Below, piece after piece: positions 34,421 to 46,822 of a stretch of DNA of 64,000 nucleotides. How positions within the stretch are numbered: the stretch's first letter is position 1; each line of letters starts with the position of its first letter. The stretch comes from Tetrastigma voinierianum (taxonomy: Eukaryota; Streptophyta; Magnoliopsida; Vitales; Vitaceae), in NCBI GenBank assembly GCA_016808115.1, contig JAEQBH010001852.1:372001-436000 (forward strand). The letters run 5' to 3'. The translations under genes were made by a program, and so were the position numbers. Under the pieces are notes generated by a model. That model was not told where the DNA came from and did not search any database. It saw nothing but the letters and a program-made list of their open reading frames with translations.

Positions 34421-36489
34421 CTTTAATATAAATTTAAATAGATTGTTATTGGCATGCAGTAAAAAAGAGTTACATGGTATTTGTTTTCTAGTTGGATTGA
34501 AAAAGACAAATTTGAAATGACTATTTAAAATAATTAGCATTTATACACTTTTTAGTTAAAGATGTTTATTATCTTCATTTATTGAGATACTATTCTTCGT
34601 GATATATGTACTCCTTTATGTTCTTATTTAATAATTATATTTACTTTTTTTTTAAAGAAAATAATTTTATTGATTTAAATTAATAATATATCGATCGATA
34701 GGAACAATTATACTAAATTACTAAAAAAATATGAATAATGAAACAACACTTAAATTAATAGTATAATATATCATCTCAAAATCTACAAATTTGATAATAC
34801 TATAATGATTAGAATATTTATGACAGTATTTCTACAACACATTTGATGACCATAATCTGATTTATTGTCTCTATCTAATCGAATATGTTTTTTCCATCTG
34901 AAACATTCACACATAAATAAAACGTTGCAATAAGATGACGACACAAAACGCTGCATCAAGACAACAAAATCACGAAAAACAAATAAAACTAAGATCTATG
35001 CTGAATAACCCTTATTAAGAAATATGTAGTTAAAAAGAGATGTAGATAAGTAATTTAAAAGAATAACCAAAAATCATCTCTCCTTACTTAAGAAATATTA
35101 GTGATAATTATGTTTACTTAAAAGCTCAAAAACACATTTTTCATTTTTTTTAATGAGTTAATAGTAATTTATTGATACCAATCATGCATATTAAAATTAA
35201 TCTAAGGGATCAGTTCACTTTATTTATACATATGTTAATATCAATACAGAGGTGTTGTCGACAAAATTCAAACTTAGGATCGGTTTCTACCCCTCATTGA
35301 AAAATGTTAAGATTGGGTTATTGAGATAAAATTCAAATTATATAATATAGTTGAAATATGTTCATATTGTGTTTTAAAAAAAGTTAAAATCAATGACTAT
35401 GATTTTAAAATTACCAATTATAGTTTTAATATTAAGTATAAAATCATGGTCATCAATCAAAATTTTAACTTTTTAAAAAGATATAAACATAAGTCATGAT
35501 TTTGATTTTGATTTTGATAATAAGACAAAAAAAAAACTATTTGAACATTATTTTTAAACACATATGACTTTCTTTCAAAAAAAAAATTATTAAAAAAAAA
35601 AAAAACACATATGACTTTGTGATTTTTTTATTTTTTGAAAATAGACATCACTCATTCACAAAACTACAAAATCAGTCAGTCCACAAACACAAAAGACCGT
35701 CACCTTGTTAGAATATTGGGTATGATTTGAACAGATTTTTTTTTTTTTTTTTTTGAAAGCAAGAACTTATTTATTAAATGAGAATAAAAGACTAATCGCC
35801 CATCATCTCGCCGTCGTTTGAAAATTTTCAGAGGATATTTTATTTAATTTCAAATTTAATCAGTCAACAGTTCATAAGTGGCGGCATACTCAACAAAAAC
35901 TATTTAAAAATATAATTATAAGATCTTAAATACAGAAAATTATTAGGATACTTCTTCATTTTGATTTAAATTGTCAATAAAAATCTTGTTTGTCCTGACA
36001 CGATTAATCGATCCGATTAATCCGATCTTATTTAAATTTTAGTCGAATTTATTTAACTATGATTTGGACCGGCAACGTTGTTGATTCCATTTAATTATGG
36101 CATCCTATATGATGCAGACAACTTTTGTTTTGTTTGTATGGTATAATTCATTAGTACTAATGATTTTCTTATTAGTAGTTTATTAGTTTTATATGGTTTT
36201 GGATGTTGAAAATAAATGTTTTTACTATATAAAATATAAAAGAAAAAAGAAACCACCTCTCACGATATTTAATTCATATTCTTCTCCTTTTTGGTTTTCC
36301 AAAGGATTTTTTAATTTATCGGATTTTTTTCATTGTATTCATTTTATCGACTTATCAATCAATCATTTAATCATAATTACGACGACTTCTTGTATTCCAT
36401 CACTTATCAACTGGTCCCTTCTATAATCAGTTTATCTCTGCTACGGCCCTCGTCTATCGGGCGCAACTTTACATCAAATCTGTGATATG

Positions 36490-36600
36490 CGTAAAACGAT
36501 AATCTCTTATAACTTAACTAGTGTCTCGAGTTTAAGTCATAAGAATATAATTATGTTACATGATAGAGTTTTACCATTCTTATGATCCTTCACGGACTCA
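36490..36600 (+). repeat. tRNA-derived SINE-like fragment
   Basis: CTTAACTAGTGTCTCGAGTT followed by TAAGTCATAAGAATATAA matches the fragment at 1722-1820 word for word over much of its length. The decayed B box is CGAGTTTAAGTC. Confidence 0.45.
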
Positions 36601-37739
36601 CTCAAAATTTTATATATTTTAAAATCTCTTATTCCTTTGTACAATAAAGATAAACTTATAAAATGATTTTCAACAAACATATATAATTCATTTATTAAGT
36701 TTCAATCTATTTTTATTTTCCTTTCAATTTTTTTTCTTTCCCCCCTTTTATTACTACATATCTTCTTCTATTTTTTCCTTTAATACTTTTCGAGTTTCAA
36801 ACCGAATCTAAATATAAATATTTCAATTGATTAATTGAAATTTATTTTCATATTTTATTTTTATGATATATAAAGTTGTACGTCACATAAATAGACCACC
36901 ACGAACAGACAAGATTTGTGGGAAAACGGAGAAAAAAATTCGTATTACTAAATATATATATATATATATATAAAATAAAAGAAGTGAATTTAAATGGAGA
37001 AAATACCGTATACCGTTCTTTAATTTTTAAATTGGAGCCGCCTGATGCAAATAAGATATGGATGTGATTTGAATAACGTATTTAATTATTTATTAAAGGG
37101 GGAGAAAAGACGAATTTGTCCATGAATTTAAAGACAAGTAATCAACGAGTCATCAGTGGCTGCTAAGACCATCTTTCGGAATCCTTCTCCACGTGGCTAC
37201 TTTAAAATATAATTATAATTGTAATGACTCCTACAACAAGATAAATATCGGTTTCATTTTTATCTAAGAACTTTATACTTTAAACGTATTCATACATACA
37301 CATATCGTTTTTATTATTTCCCATAGATTATAAAGCTCAAACAAACAAACACATTTTGGCGAATCAAACATAATAAAGTCACACATTTTATGGAATCAAA
37401 CAAATTTTATCGATTTTGATATAATTTATAATGACCCAATCTAATCATGCATATATTGTCTTTTTTGAATCCAAGGGGTTCTTATAACTTTAATATACGT
37501 ATACTAAGTTAGGAAAAACATATACTTATATAATAATGTCAAAAAATATCTCGCTTATCCAATTTAGATGTGACAATAAATGTTAGAAATAACAAATAAA
37601 ACATTGTATGAGAAGTTTGTTTTTATGATATCTAAAATTACAAATAACTATAGGTTGAAAATATTTACAATTTAAAAAACTAGAATATTTTTGGAAACTA
37701 TTTTTTTAAATAGATCTTTTAAAAAAGAAAACGTATTTA

Positions 37740-37935
37740 GGACTTGGGTTCATGTTTTTTAAATCTATTATTCAGAATTGTTTTTGAATGTTTTATGAGT
37801 TTCTCCTTGTTCTCTAGGTTTAATGTTTTCCATATTTTTCATAACAAAAGAAAAAGAGAATCAAAAGTGTTCTCTTTGTTTTTCATAACAAAAAAAACTA
37901 TTTTTAAAAACTGTAACCAAACAAGCTGCTTGAGG
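37740..37935. repeat. Dispersed non-coding repeat (MITE-like family), copy 2
   Basis: Shares TTTTTCATAACAAAA, the repeated GTGTTCTC words and AAAACTGTAACCAAACAAGC with the copies near 7520 and 47365. Confidence 0.5.
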
Positions 37936-39069
37936 GTTGGTTTATAACTATATTTTAGAGTATTCGGTTCATAATAATACAAAAACAGAATATACATTTA
38001 GAAGCTAAAAATTATTTCTATTTTTATTTTTAAGAATGAAATTATAGTAGCTAATGAGGTCCGACTCTACTTGCCATTTAGTCAATCGTACTATGTGAAA
38101 AATCTGTAGTTTAAGTCTTCATGAGAACACTATACTATAACATTGTAATGCCCATTGAAAAGATGTTAAAAAAAAAAATAAAGTAAGAATGAAAATGCAA
38201 AGATTACTAGAAAATATTTTTAATTATTTTATGACTATTTTTAACTTTTTGTAATACATAATGATTAAAAGTAAATTTTAATGTAAAAGAATTATCTATA
38301 AATTATATTTAAAAAGAGGTTAAAAGCAATTTGTTTTCAAATAGATTTTTGTTTTACAAAATATCAAAAATGGTTTTCAAAAACCATTTTTTGAACACAT
38401 TTATCAAACAAGTTCTTAATATATTAAAAAAAAATTACATCTATTCACTTTGTATTATCTCGTCAGAGATTTCATAGAGACTTGCTCTTATACGAACTCA
38501 AAACATGCGACCTCCTACAGATTTATCTCTTTTACCATTTGAGTAAGGTATAAAAGACAAAATATTTTTTATTTTTAAAATAGAAAATACATTTTTCAAA
38601 TAAAAATTTTAGAAATGAATTTTTTATTAATAAATTTTAAAATATGAATAAAAAAAACTCTTAGAAGATATCTTTGAAGACTATTTTTCTTTCTTTTGAT
38701 TCCTTTTTCCTGGTTGAACATTATACTCTACCCTTCCATCAACCCACAAAGTCTAAGTAAAAGAAATCAAACTTATAAACCAGCTGGCTGAGTACCCCAT
38801 CATAACCTCACTAAAAAGTCAAGTAAAACAATATGAAAGAAAAATGCATTTCAAATTTCAATTAAAAAAATCTCTTTGACTCAAAGCTAGAATGTGGAAA
38901 TTCAATGTAACACCATCTCATTCAAATTGTCAATACCTTAGACTGTCAGAGATAGAATCTCTAATTAATAAAAAAAAAGGTTGCTTAACTTAACAATTGT
39001 TTTCAAATATTTAGATTTAATTTAATTTCTTGTTTTGTTTTTTATGATTATTTTTTTCCCAGATTTGTG

Positions 39070-39076
39070 TATAAAA
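39070..39076 (+). promoter_or_regulatory. Probable TATA box of CYP711A copy 2
   Basis: TATAAAA, 59-65 bp upstream of the chosen ATG at 39135, followed by a pyrimidine-rich leader (TCTCTTCACATCACTCTTTC). Spacing suits a short plant 5' UTR. Seen in sequence only. Confidence 0.55.
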
Positions 39077-39134
39077 CACACTTGTATGTATCTCTTCACA
39101 TCACTCTTTCTTTCATTGAAAGAAATCTTTCAAT

Positions 39135-42100
39135 ATGGAAAAGATGATATATACAGGGATAGGAATGGTGCCAGCATTGTTCACAGCTCTGGCTATGGTG
39201 GGAGGATTGCTGGTATTAGGGTACTTGTATGAACCCTACTGGAAGGTTAGAAGAGTACCTGGTCCTCCAATCCTTCCTCTTCTAGGGCACCTTCATTTGA
39301 TGGCGAAGCACAGACATGAAGTCTTCTCAGTCCTTGCCAAAAAATATGGTCCTATTTTCAGGTCAGTTCATAGAATCAAGCTAGGAAGCTCCTTTTTTAT
39401 TGTGAACTTTTGCTCTTATATCATGTGAGATGCGAGAAATATTTCTTACGTAGACGCGAACGCTCTTATCATATTTCATGAGATCAAGCGACCAAACTGA
39501 AATCGCACTCTTATATCAAGTTGGTAATTGGTTTTGATGTCATTTGTAATGACTGGTCTCAAGTAATTCCAAACATCGCTGCTGCGGGCCGAGAGGCGAT
39601 CCCATACTTACGAAGTGATAAGTAAGTTTTCCTTATACAATATAATGATAGAAATGGATGCACTGACTGCTCGACTTGACTTGAAAAGTTTTCGCCTAAT
39701 GCATTCCAATCCACTATCTCTATATGAGATAACGGATTTTTCCTTCTCTTTTAGGGATAAGGTACATAAATACAATGTGTAGGTTTCGACAGTTGTTGGG
39801 ACGCTTGTCTGTCTAATTCATTAATTCTATCACGATAGTGGGATATATTCAAATAATGATATTGAGTGCACTAAACCAAAAAGAGTTTAAGGTCTGGGTT
39901 AAGTTGAACATAATGACAACACATTGGCAGTATCAGATCTTATCCTCCTCTTCTTCTGTTGTTTTTCCTATTTAGGATTTTTACATAAATCTTGTCCGTC
40001 TTCTTTTGAACAACTCTAATGATGAAGGCAATTCTTTGTGGGTTGTAGGTTTCATGTGGGTAGACAGCCTATGGTGATTGTAGCAGATGCAGACCTTTGC
40101 AGGGAAGTTGGAATCAAGAAATTCAAAGAGATTTCAGCCAGAAGCATTCCCTCTGCTATTGCAGCATCCTCTCTCCACACAAAAGGTCTCTTCTTCACCA
40201 GGTATTTCTCCTCACATACATGAAGTGTTTTTTTAAAAACACTTTTTATACTTAAAGTGCTTCCAAAAGTATGGTCAAACTAAGTTAACTTGCCAAGAGT
40301 CGTTATGGGATATTATTTTATTGGAATTCTCCGGTAGGATATCATGTTATTTACCTATTTAGAGTTTTTTTTTTCTTTGACATTTCTTCGGTTTGCATTG
40401 CAATATTATAGTATCATGTTCTTGTGGAGACTCAAACCTCATCCCTTCTGTATGTCATGTCCAACCCTTAACCACTGAGTCTGATGACTCAGATCTCATT
40501 AACATGTTATTTAGAGTTTTTAACACAACCCTTAACCACTAAGTCAGCCATTAACATTCTTAATTAAAAAATGTTATTAGAGAAAATTATATCATGTTTG
40601 ATTCCTGCTTTTTGAAAACTATTTTTGTTTTGAAAAACACGGCGAACACTAAATATGTTTGATTCCCATTTCTTGTGTTCTAAGAGAGAATACCAAATTA
40701 ACACAAATAACACCAAATTCAGATAAAACCAAAATGACGTTCGGCACATTTTCAAAAACTGTTTCTAGAACAGTTTTTAAAAAACCGAAATCAAATATAC
40801 CCTTAATATTTGACAATTTTGAAAAAGAGAAACAAAAATTAATAGATGATTTCAAGAATAAAAAATGCTTATATAACCCTCGCGATAGTTTCAATTGATC
40901 TAAGACCTGGGATATCATCCAATGATCACTCGCCCAACTTCATAGTCATCGGAGAGGTTTACCCAAATGTTAACTTTTACGATTACTAGCGCTCTTCATG
41001 TTTTCAAAAACTATTTTCTAGAACCGTTTTTATTAATGGAAACTGAACAACCCCTTAATATTTGACAATTTTGAAAAAGAGAAAAAAAAAATTAATAGAT
41101 TTGAAGAATAAATCTATTAATTTCAGGTCATTGAAATTAATTTCGTGGATCCCGCGAGATTACCAAAGGTGCAAAGTCGGCCGAACATCCACCGTTATCG
41201 TAAAATAATAATAAAAAAATAAAAATTAAAATTATAAGAAAACCTGATGTGGTTGAGCTTGCATGCAGTGGTTCAAGGTGGTCGGCAATGAGAAACGCCA
41301 TACTATCAGTCTACCAGCCATCCTACCTAGCCAACCTGATACCAACCATGCAATCCGCCATTGATCAAGCCTTCCAAAATCTCCCATCTTCTAAAGAAGA
41401 AGACATCACTTTTTCTGATCTGTCCCTGAAACTCTCCACAGATGTAATTGGTCAAACTGCATTTGGTGTTGATTTTGGTCTCTCCAAACCACCATCATCA
41501 ACCAGCAATGAAGCTACGAACAGTGATGAAGTTTCAGAGTTCATTGATGAACATATGTACTCTACCACCAATCTTAGGCAGGATTTATCGGCGTCTTTCT
41601 CGATCATTATCGGCTTGATTTTCCCCATTCTCCAGCAACCATTTCTTTCTATCCTTACTAAGATTCCAGGAACAATGGACTGGAAAATTGAGGAGACATC
41701 CAAGAAAATGAGTAGCAGGCTTGATGAGATTGTTGAAAAGAGAATGAAGACGAAGGATAGAGGTAGTAAGGACTATTTGTCATTAATATTGAACGCTAGA
41801 GATTCAGAGAGGGCTACAAAGAATATTTTCACCATGGAATATCTTAGTGCATCCACTTATGAACACCTACTCGCTGGATCTACGACAATATCCTTCACAT
41901 TGGCTTCAACTGTTTATCTGATCTCTGATCATCCAGAAGTTGAGAAGAAGCTGCTCGAAGAAATTGACGGGTTCGGCCCGCCGGAGAAGAAGCCGACAGC
42001 TGATGATCTGCAAGATAAATTCCCTTACCTTGATCAGGTAAAGTCTCTGTTTGTTCATTTTTAGTAAAAATCATGTTAAACGACCTCAACCTCCTGGTTC

Positions 42101-44075
42101 CCCGTTTGCAGTGATTGACACACGAATATTACGCTTATAACATCCTCTCACATGCGGTCCCTTACATCCATATATAATGCTACTTCGAGAGCTAAAACAA
42201 ACCAAATGTAGTCCTCCATGTCTCACGCTAGCTCAATTAAGAAAGATCTGCCAAGTGCCGGCCCGCACGCGGCCTATTAAGGCCATTCTCCTAAAAGTGT
42301 TCTAGCATGTGATAAATCTCTACCAGACACAATATTTCGCTTCCAAAACCTTAGTTTTTATTATGTTAAAACCTAAACTCATACTACAAACAATCAATCT
42401 CACAAAGAGGGTTTCGACTGGCTCACCCCGAACCTCCTATCACCACTACTACACTAAAAAATATATCAAAATAAACATTATAACAATAATAATAAAGGAA
42501 CTTTATTTATCAATAAAAAATTATATGTTAGAGAAAATGCAATGCACAAAAATAAAATTTTATAGGAAAAACATACCCAATTAAGCAAACCATTATCTCT
42601 CCCACTACAAAAAGAAAGATTTCCTGACTTCTTCGTATTTACAAAAAATATAACTTAAACCCGCCTTAAAATTATAACATAAATCAAAAAAGAAGTTATT
42701 TATTTGTTTACTAATTACTCAAAAATCATTGGGCCTAAATAATAATCAAATGCAACTGTAACTTAAATAAAGTATGATTAGATCCCCAATATAATATTCC
42801 AATATTTAAACTCCTGAACGTGACTCGATTGTCGTCACTTACAGTGCCTACAAAATCCCTGGAATGCACGAACAAGAGAACCCTGGATCGAGAAGTGAGA
42901 GCCGGGCCACCCGAGACAGGCCGGCCCCGCGAATTCGCGAATGGCTATACCGCGAATCAAAGGCCGACCTGGATTCGGGATCCGGATCCGACTAGACGGA
43001 GGATCGTTCAACGGATCGAGACGTGACCTGACGCGGACCTGGACCGATTCTGGATTCGAGAGTAACCGAGGGGTGTTTGCGCCGCAATGTAGTGACAGAC
43101 TGGGACTGGTTTGCAGTGATAGCCAAAAGCTTATGCTTTTAAGTTATACTAAATTTATTACATATAGTGAATGGCCTCAAGGTCTATTTTTAAGAGAAAT
43201 GTGGGGGTCCGAGGCGACCGCCCCTTTCGCTCTACCAAACAGGCTCTACCTCGAGCATTCAAAGTTTAAAACAAGTGACATCCTGCGGAAGAATGGGTCC
43301 CTGATTCGAGTCTCAATGGGGGACAAATTTTTATCATATCAGAACAGCCGCTAATAATGTAAATAAAAATAAAGTACTCCATACTTTCAAATTAACAAAT
43401 ATGATTCAAATTATAAAAGAGAGGGGTGTCTGAACTCGTGACTTTGCGACCAAAGCCCAGATACTAAGTGTCAAACGGCCAACTCTCCGTACCGCGTAAG
43501 AGGGATTCGTGATGAATAGAAATATCATGTCTAACAAACCCCTTTGTTTCTTCTTTAACTGCAGGTTGTGAAAAGAGGCTATGAGGTATTTCCTTACACT
43601 CACCCCAATAGTTGGAAGGGCAAACATGTACACAAGTGGGAGCTTGAGGTTATGTTCTCCCCAAAGGCATCATATATCTGAATGTTGGGTGATCAATATA
43701 TATGGCCATGAACTGTATGAATATGTTTATCTGTCTATGAATGCAGGGCACCTGGGTCTGGATTGTTCTGGATTCTATCAAAAGATCCCCAGTATTTCGG
43801 AACCCGAGAAATTCAAGCCAGAGAGGTTTGATCCTAACTGTGAAGAGGAGAAACACAGGCATCCTTATGCTTACATACCCTTTGGAATTGGTCCTAGAGC
43901 ATGCCTAGGCCAGAAGTACTCTTTGCAAGAAATAAAGCTTGCTCTGGTTCACCTCTACCAAAACTATGTTTTTCGCCATTCCCCGAAAATGGAGAAGCCT
44001 CTGGCAATCGACTACAGCTTATTGCTCAGCTTCAGGCATGGTGTCAAGCTCAGAGTCATCAAAAGAAGGCCATGA
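39135..44075 (+). CDS. MAX1-like (CYP711A): CYP711A (MAX1-type) cytochrome P450, copy 2, with exon 4-5 indels
   Basis: Five exons: 39135-39361 (ATG, membrane anchor ALFTALAMVGGLLVLGYLY, hinge PGPPILPL), 40049-40201 (HVGRQPMVIVADADLCREVG), 41269-42037 (RWSAMRNAILSVYQPSYL, I-helix YEHLLAGSTTISFT, ends FPYLDQ), 43565-43666, and 43751-44075 (PERF, haem loop FGIGPRACLG, stop after IKRRP). Exons 1-3 join in frame. The family oxidises carlactone in strigolactone synthesis at the ER. Against copy 1, exon 4 is 6 bp longer through scattered single-base insertions: it stays open but the K-helix KEAMR becomes KRGYE, and the GT donor is replaced by GC. Exon 5 lacks two pairs of bases before PERF, so the joined frame hits a stop before the haem loop. 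The conserved Asp before RW at the exon 3 start is Gly. Either a recent pseudogene or sequence error. Confidence 0.85.
40395..40490 (-). repeat. tRNA-derived SINE-like fragment
   Basis: On minus, CAGTGGTTAAGGGTTGG is followed by GAGGTTTGAGTCTCC, resembling A-box and B-box parts of a tRNA-derived SINE. In intron 2 of CYP711A copy 2. Confidence 0.4.
40600..40800. repeat. Dispersed non-coding repeat (MITE-like family), copy 3
   Basis: Opens with GAAAACTATTTTTGTTTT and closes with GAACAGTTTTTAAAAAACC, near-inverted ends typical of this family. In intron 2 of CYP711A copy 2. Confidence 0.45.
42820..43080. other. GC-rich island in intron 3 of CYP711A copy 2
   Basis: About 260 bp rich in CpG (GGCCGGCCCCGCGAATTCGC, GGATCCGGATCCGACTAG) in an otherwise AT-rich intron. 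Not recognised as an exon; no P450 segment is missing here. Confidence 0.6.
43405..43500 (-). repeat. tRNA-derived SINE-like fragment
   Basis: On minus, GGCTTTGGTCGCAAAGTCAC then GAGTTCAGACACCCC, close to the A-box to B-box section of plant SINEs. It ends about 65 bp before exon 4 of the P450. Confidence 0.45.
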
Positions 44076-44329
44076 ACTGAACTGAACTTGGCTGAAAAAG
44101 CAAGCTTTTTTCATCAGTTATATCAATGCTTTAAGTAGTCACCTTGTCTTAACTGTTGAATGAATATCATGAAAGTTTCATGTCAGTGCCTTCATATTGT
44201 AATAAGATCAAATGATGAAAGCTTTTCATCAAGCCATAGTTGATTCTCCCTACAATGATAGGCTCGAGCAGAATTTTGATGGTTCTAAGGTAATGAGTAA
44301 GTGTGTTTAGGATGAGTCACAGGAACTCT

Positions 44330-44560
44330 AATGGTATTATAAGATGACTGCTTGTAAACATTTAGGTAATAAATTTCAATAATTAATTATTGCAGAATAT
44401 ATAGCCTTTAGGAGATTGTAGTTTTAGTTGTGCCAAGAACAATGGTTTTTTAAGCTTAAAGATTGAAGGTGACTTAAAAATAGTAATAGACTGTTTTAAT
44501 AGGAAATCGTGTCCCTTGTTCTATTAGGATATTAATGGAAGATATTTGGTGTCTAAACTC
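44330..44560 (+). pseudogene. RNase H-like relic of a non-LTR element
   Basis: The + strand reads KNNGFLSLKIEGDLKIVIDC then FNRKS in frame, which fits the E-x-D...V-I segment of plant RVT_3/RNase H domains from LINE-type elements; an upstream piece with MSHRNSNG may be the start. Stops interrupt it. It lies between the convergent P450 and IQD genes. Confidence 0.4.
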
Positions 44561-44932
44561 CCCTAAAGATGTAACAAACATTAGCTTTGATGATTACCGT
44601 GCTTCTTTATCCAATCGCCTTTGTAAGCTTAGAGTTGCATAGTTTTCCTTCATCAAAACAAAAATAAATAAATAACGATCTCTAGCATTGGCATATAACT
44701 TATCATTGATCAATCTGAACAGAAAAGAAATCTGGAAGTCTAAACTTCTTGACATAAATAACCAAACCCAATAATTTACAGTGGGAAAACAACTCTCAAC
44801 TCACATAAAAACAATGACTTTCCGCATGGTTTTTCAGTACAAAATACAGACAATAGCTTCAAACTTGAAGCACTTTCTCTATCATATAGAGAACAACAAG
44901 AAGTTGATCTTTGCACAAACACAATATCTTAC

Positions 44933-46781
44933 TCATAAAAGCAGTTCTCCTTTTCCCCTTACCTTCACAGAGGTTTTATCCATTCGGGTTGGCGGGTAAA
45001 GCGGTTTAGAGAAATGAACAGAAGGAGGATCAGAACCAGGACTGCTTTTTGAATCTCCATTAGAATACAATCCTGATTTCTTAATAAACTGGAATTCATC
45101 CATAGACTGCCTCTGAACTCTGTTAGATAACTGACTGCAGCCTCTCTGCTTTGCCTTGGTTGATTCAGTCAGGCTCATATAACTTGGCCTGTAGTAACTG
45201 CTTTCCTCTGTTTTATCCGAAGCTAGAGCAGTGTTCCCAGAAACAGGAGTGGCAGATGCAGGATTCCACACAAATGAGCCTCATCATACTGGAAATCAGA
45301 ACTTGACTTCAAAGATGACTGAGTAACTAACCCATTGGGGAAGGTTTTGCAGGAAACTGGGTGGGTGGACATTGTTTCTTCTCACTTCACTGAGCCTAGT
45401 TCCTGAAGATTTTGGTTTGCGTGACTGGCAGAGAGTTCAAGTACAGAGCTTAAAAGGAGGAGTTGTCTCCTGAAGGATCATTGTGAGCTTGCTCCACTAA
45501 TCTGTTCTCCCACATGGCTTGGCTGCTATCCACCGCTCTAACCAACTCCATCCCCAACTACTCTTATCGAGCTCAGATTCTGGTGTGAAAAGACTGAGAC
45601 ATTTGTTTGGGACTTTGCAGTCTGGTTTGGACCCTTACTGCTGAAAACAAAGATGAGAAATGTTAGAGTATGTCTCAATTTCCTAATCAAAAAGAATATT
45701 TTATAGGGTAATTCTAGTTGTTATATTATTGTAATGTTAGGCTTCCTTATAGAATAAGGAAAGCTTTTAGAAATATCCTTATAAATATCCTAGTCACAAG
45801 TGGAAAGGTTATGAGAGATTCAATATGTGCATAGATGTAAGGGTTTTTAAGGATTGAGAGTTTTTGTGGGAGGGTATTTTCTCACACAGAGGCGACTTGG
45901 GTTTTCGTGATTTTTCCCGACTCGCATTGGCTAATCCAATCTTGGAATTCTATATTTTTCAAAAATACTGGAAATTTTCTCTCATCCATTGATGTAGGCA
46001 TGATTAGCCAAACCCAGTTAAAACCCTAGTGCACCTTTATGTTGATTACATTATCTTTGTGTTCTTAAATTCATATTCTCATGCATCAATTCAAAGCTTC
46101 AGCGATTCATAACAAGAAAGTTAACCATTTCAATTGTCATTGCTGAAACAAAAATGAAAAAGTTAACCATCTTGTTAATATTTTTAGAACCTCTTTCACC
46201 TCCTACTAAAAGGCCTTATAGTGTATGGAAGCAGTTGTTCCCTTCTCCATATATATTTACTTTAATTTGACCAGCTGGCTCCAACCAATGTGCGACTTCC
46301 AACACTTCATACGGAGGTTAGGTTTTTTCTTTATTTTTCCAGTCCCTCCGTAGAGGGATGATAAGTGTGGAATATTCCTCCACCGATCCGCATAATTTGG
46401 CTGGGGCTCGGATAAGGTTAATATTTGTAGAACCTTTCACCTCCTAATTAAAAGGCCTTCTAATGTAAAGAAAGGTTCCTCCATATATTCTACTCATACT
46501 GGGACCGTGTCCAACCGAGCATAGACTTTAACACATCTCAATTGTCATTGAAGTGATAGGGAGCACTGGTGCAAATATAAAAGATTGATATCTCAATTAC
46601 CTTCTGGGCAAGAGAGTAAGCAATTGCCCTTTCTCTCTTGAAGGCTCCCTCTTGCCTCATCTGCAACTTTGTCTTAACATCTGCTAATGTCCCCTTACTA
46701 TCACACCATCCTTCCTACAATGTTTCACAAAACATTCAATCCCCAAATCCAATACAATTAACAAGAGACATATATATAGCA

Positions 46782-46822
<41 letters not shown>

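Larger units (their letters stand above)
34426..39069. other. AT-rich upstream region of CYP711A copy 2, no gene seen
   Basis: No coding sequence recognised in 4.6 kb. It contains a SINE-like fragment (36490-36600), a short TA run (36954-36972), a MITE-like repeat copy (37740-37935), a second partial one (38310-38410) and a B-box-like fragment near 38475-38545. It would include the distal promoter of the P450. Confidence 0.6.

Noticed and set aside
1722..43500. SINE-like fragments considered as tRNA genes
   Set aside because: No cloverleaf can be folded; boxes are degenerate and acceptor stems absent.
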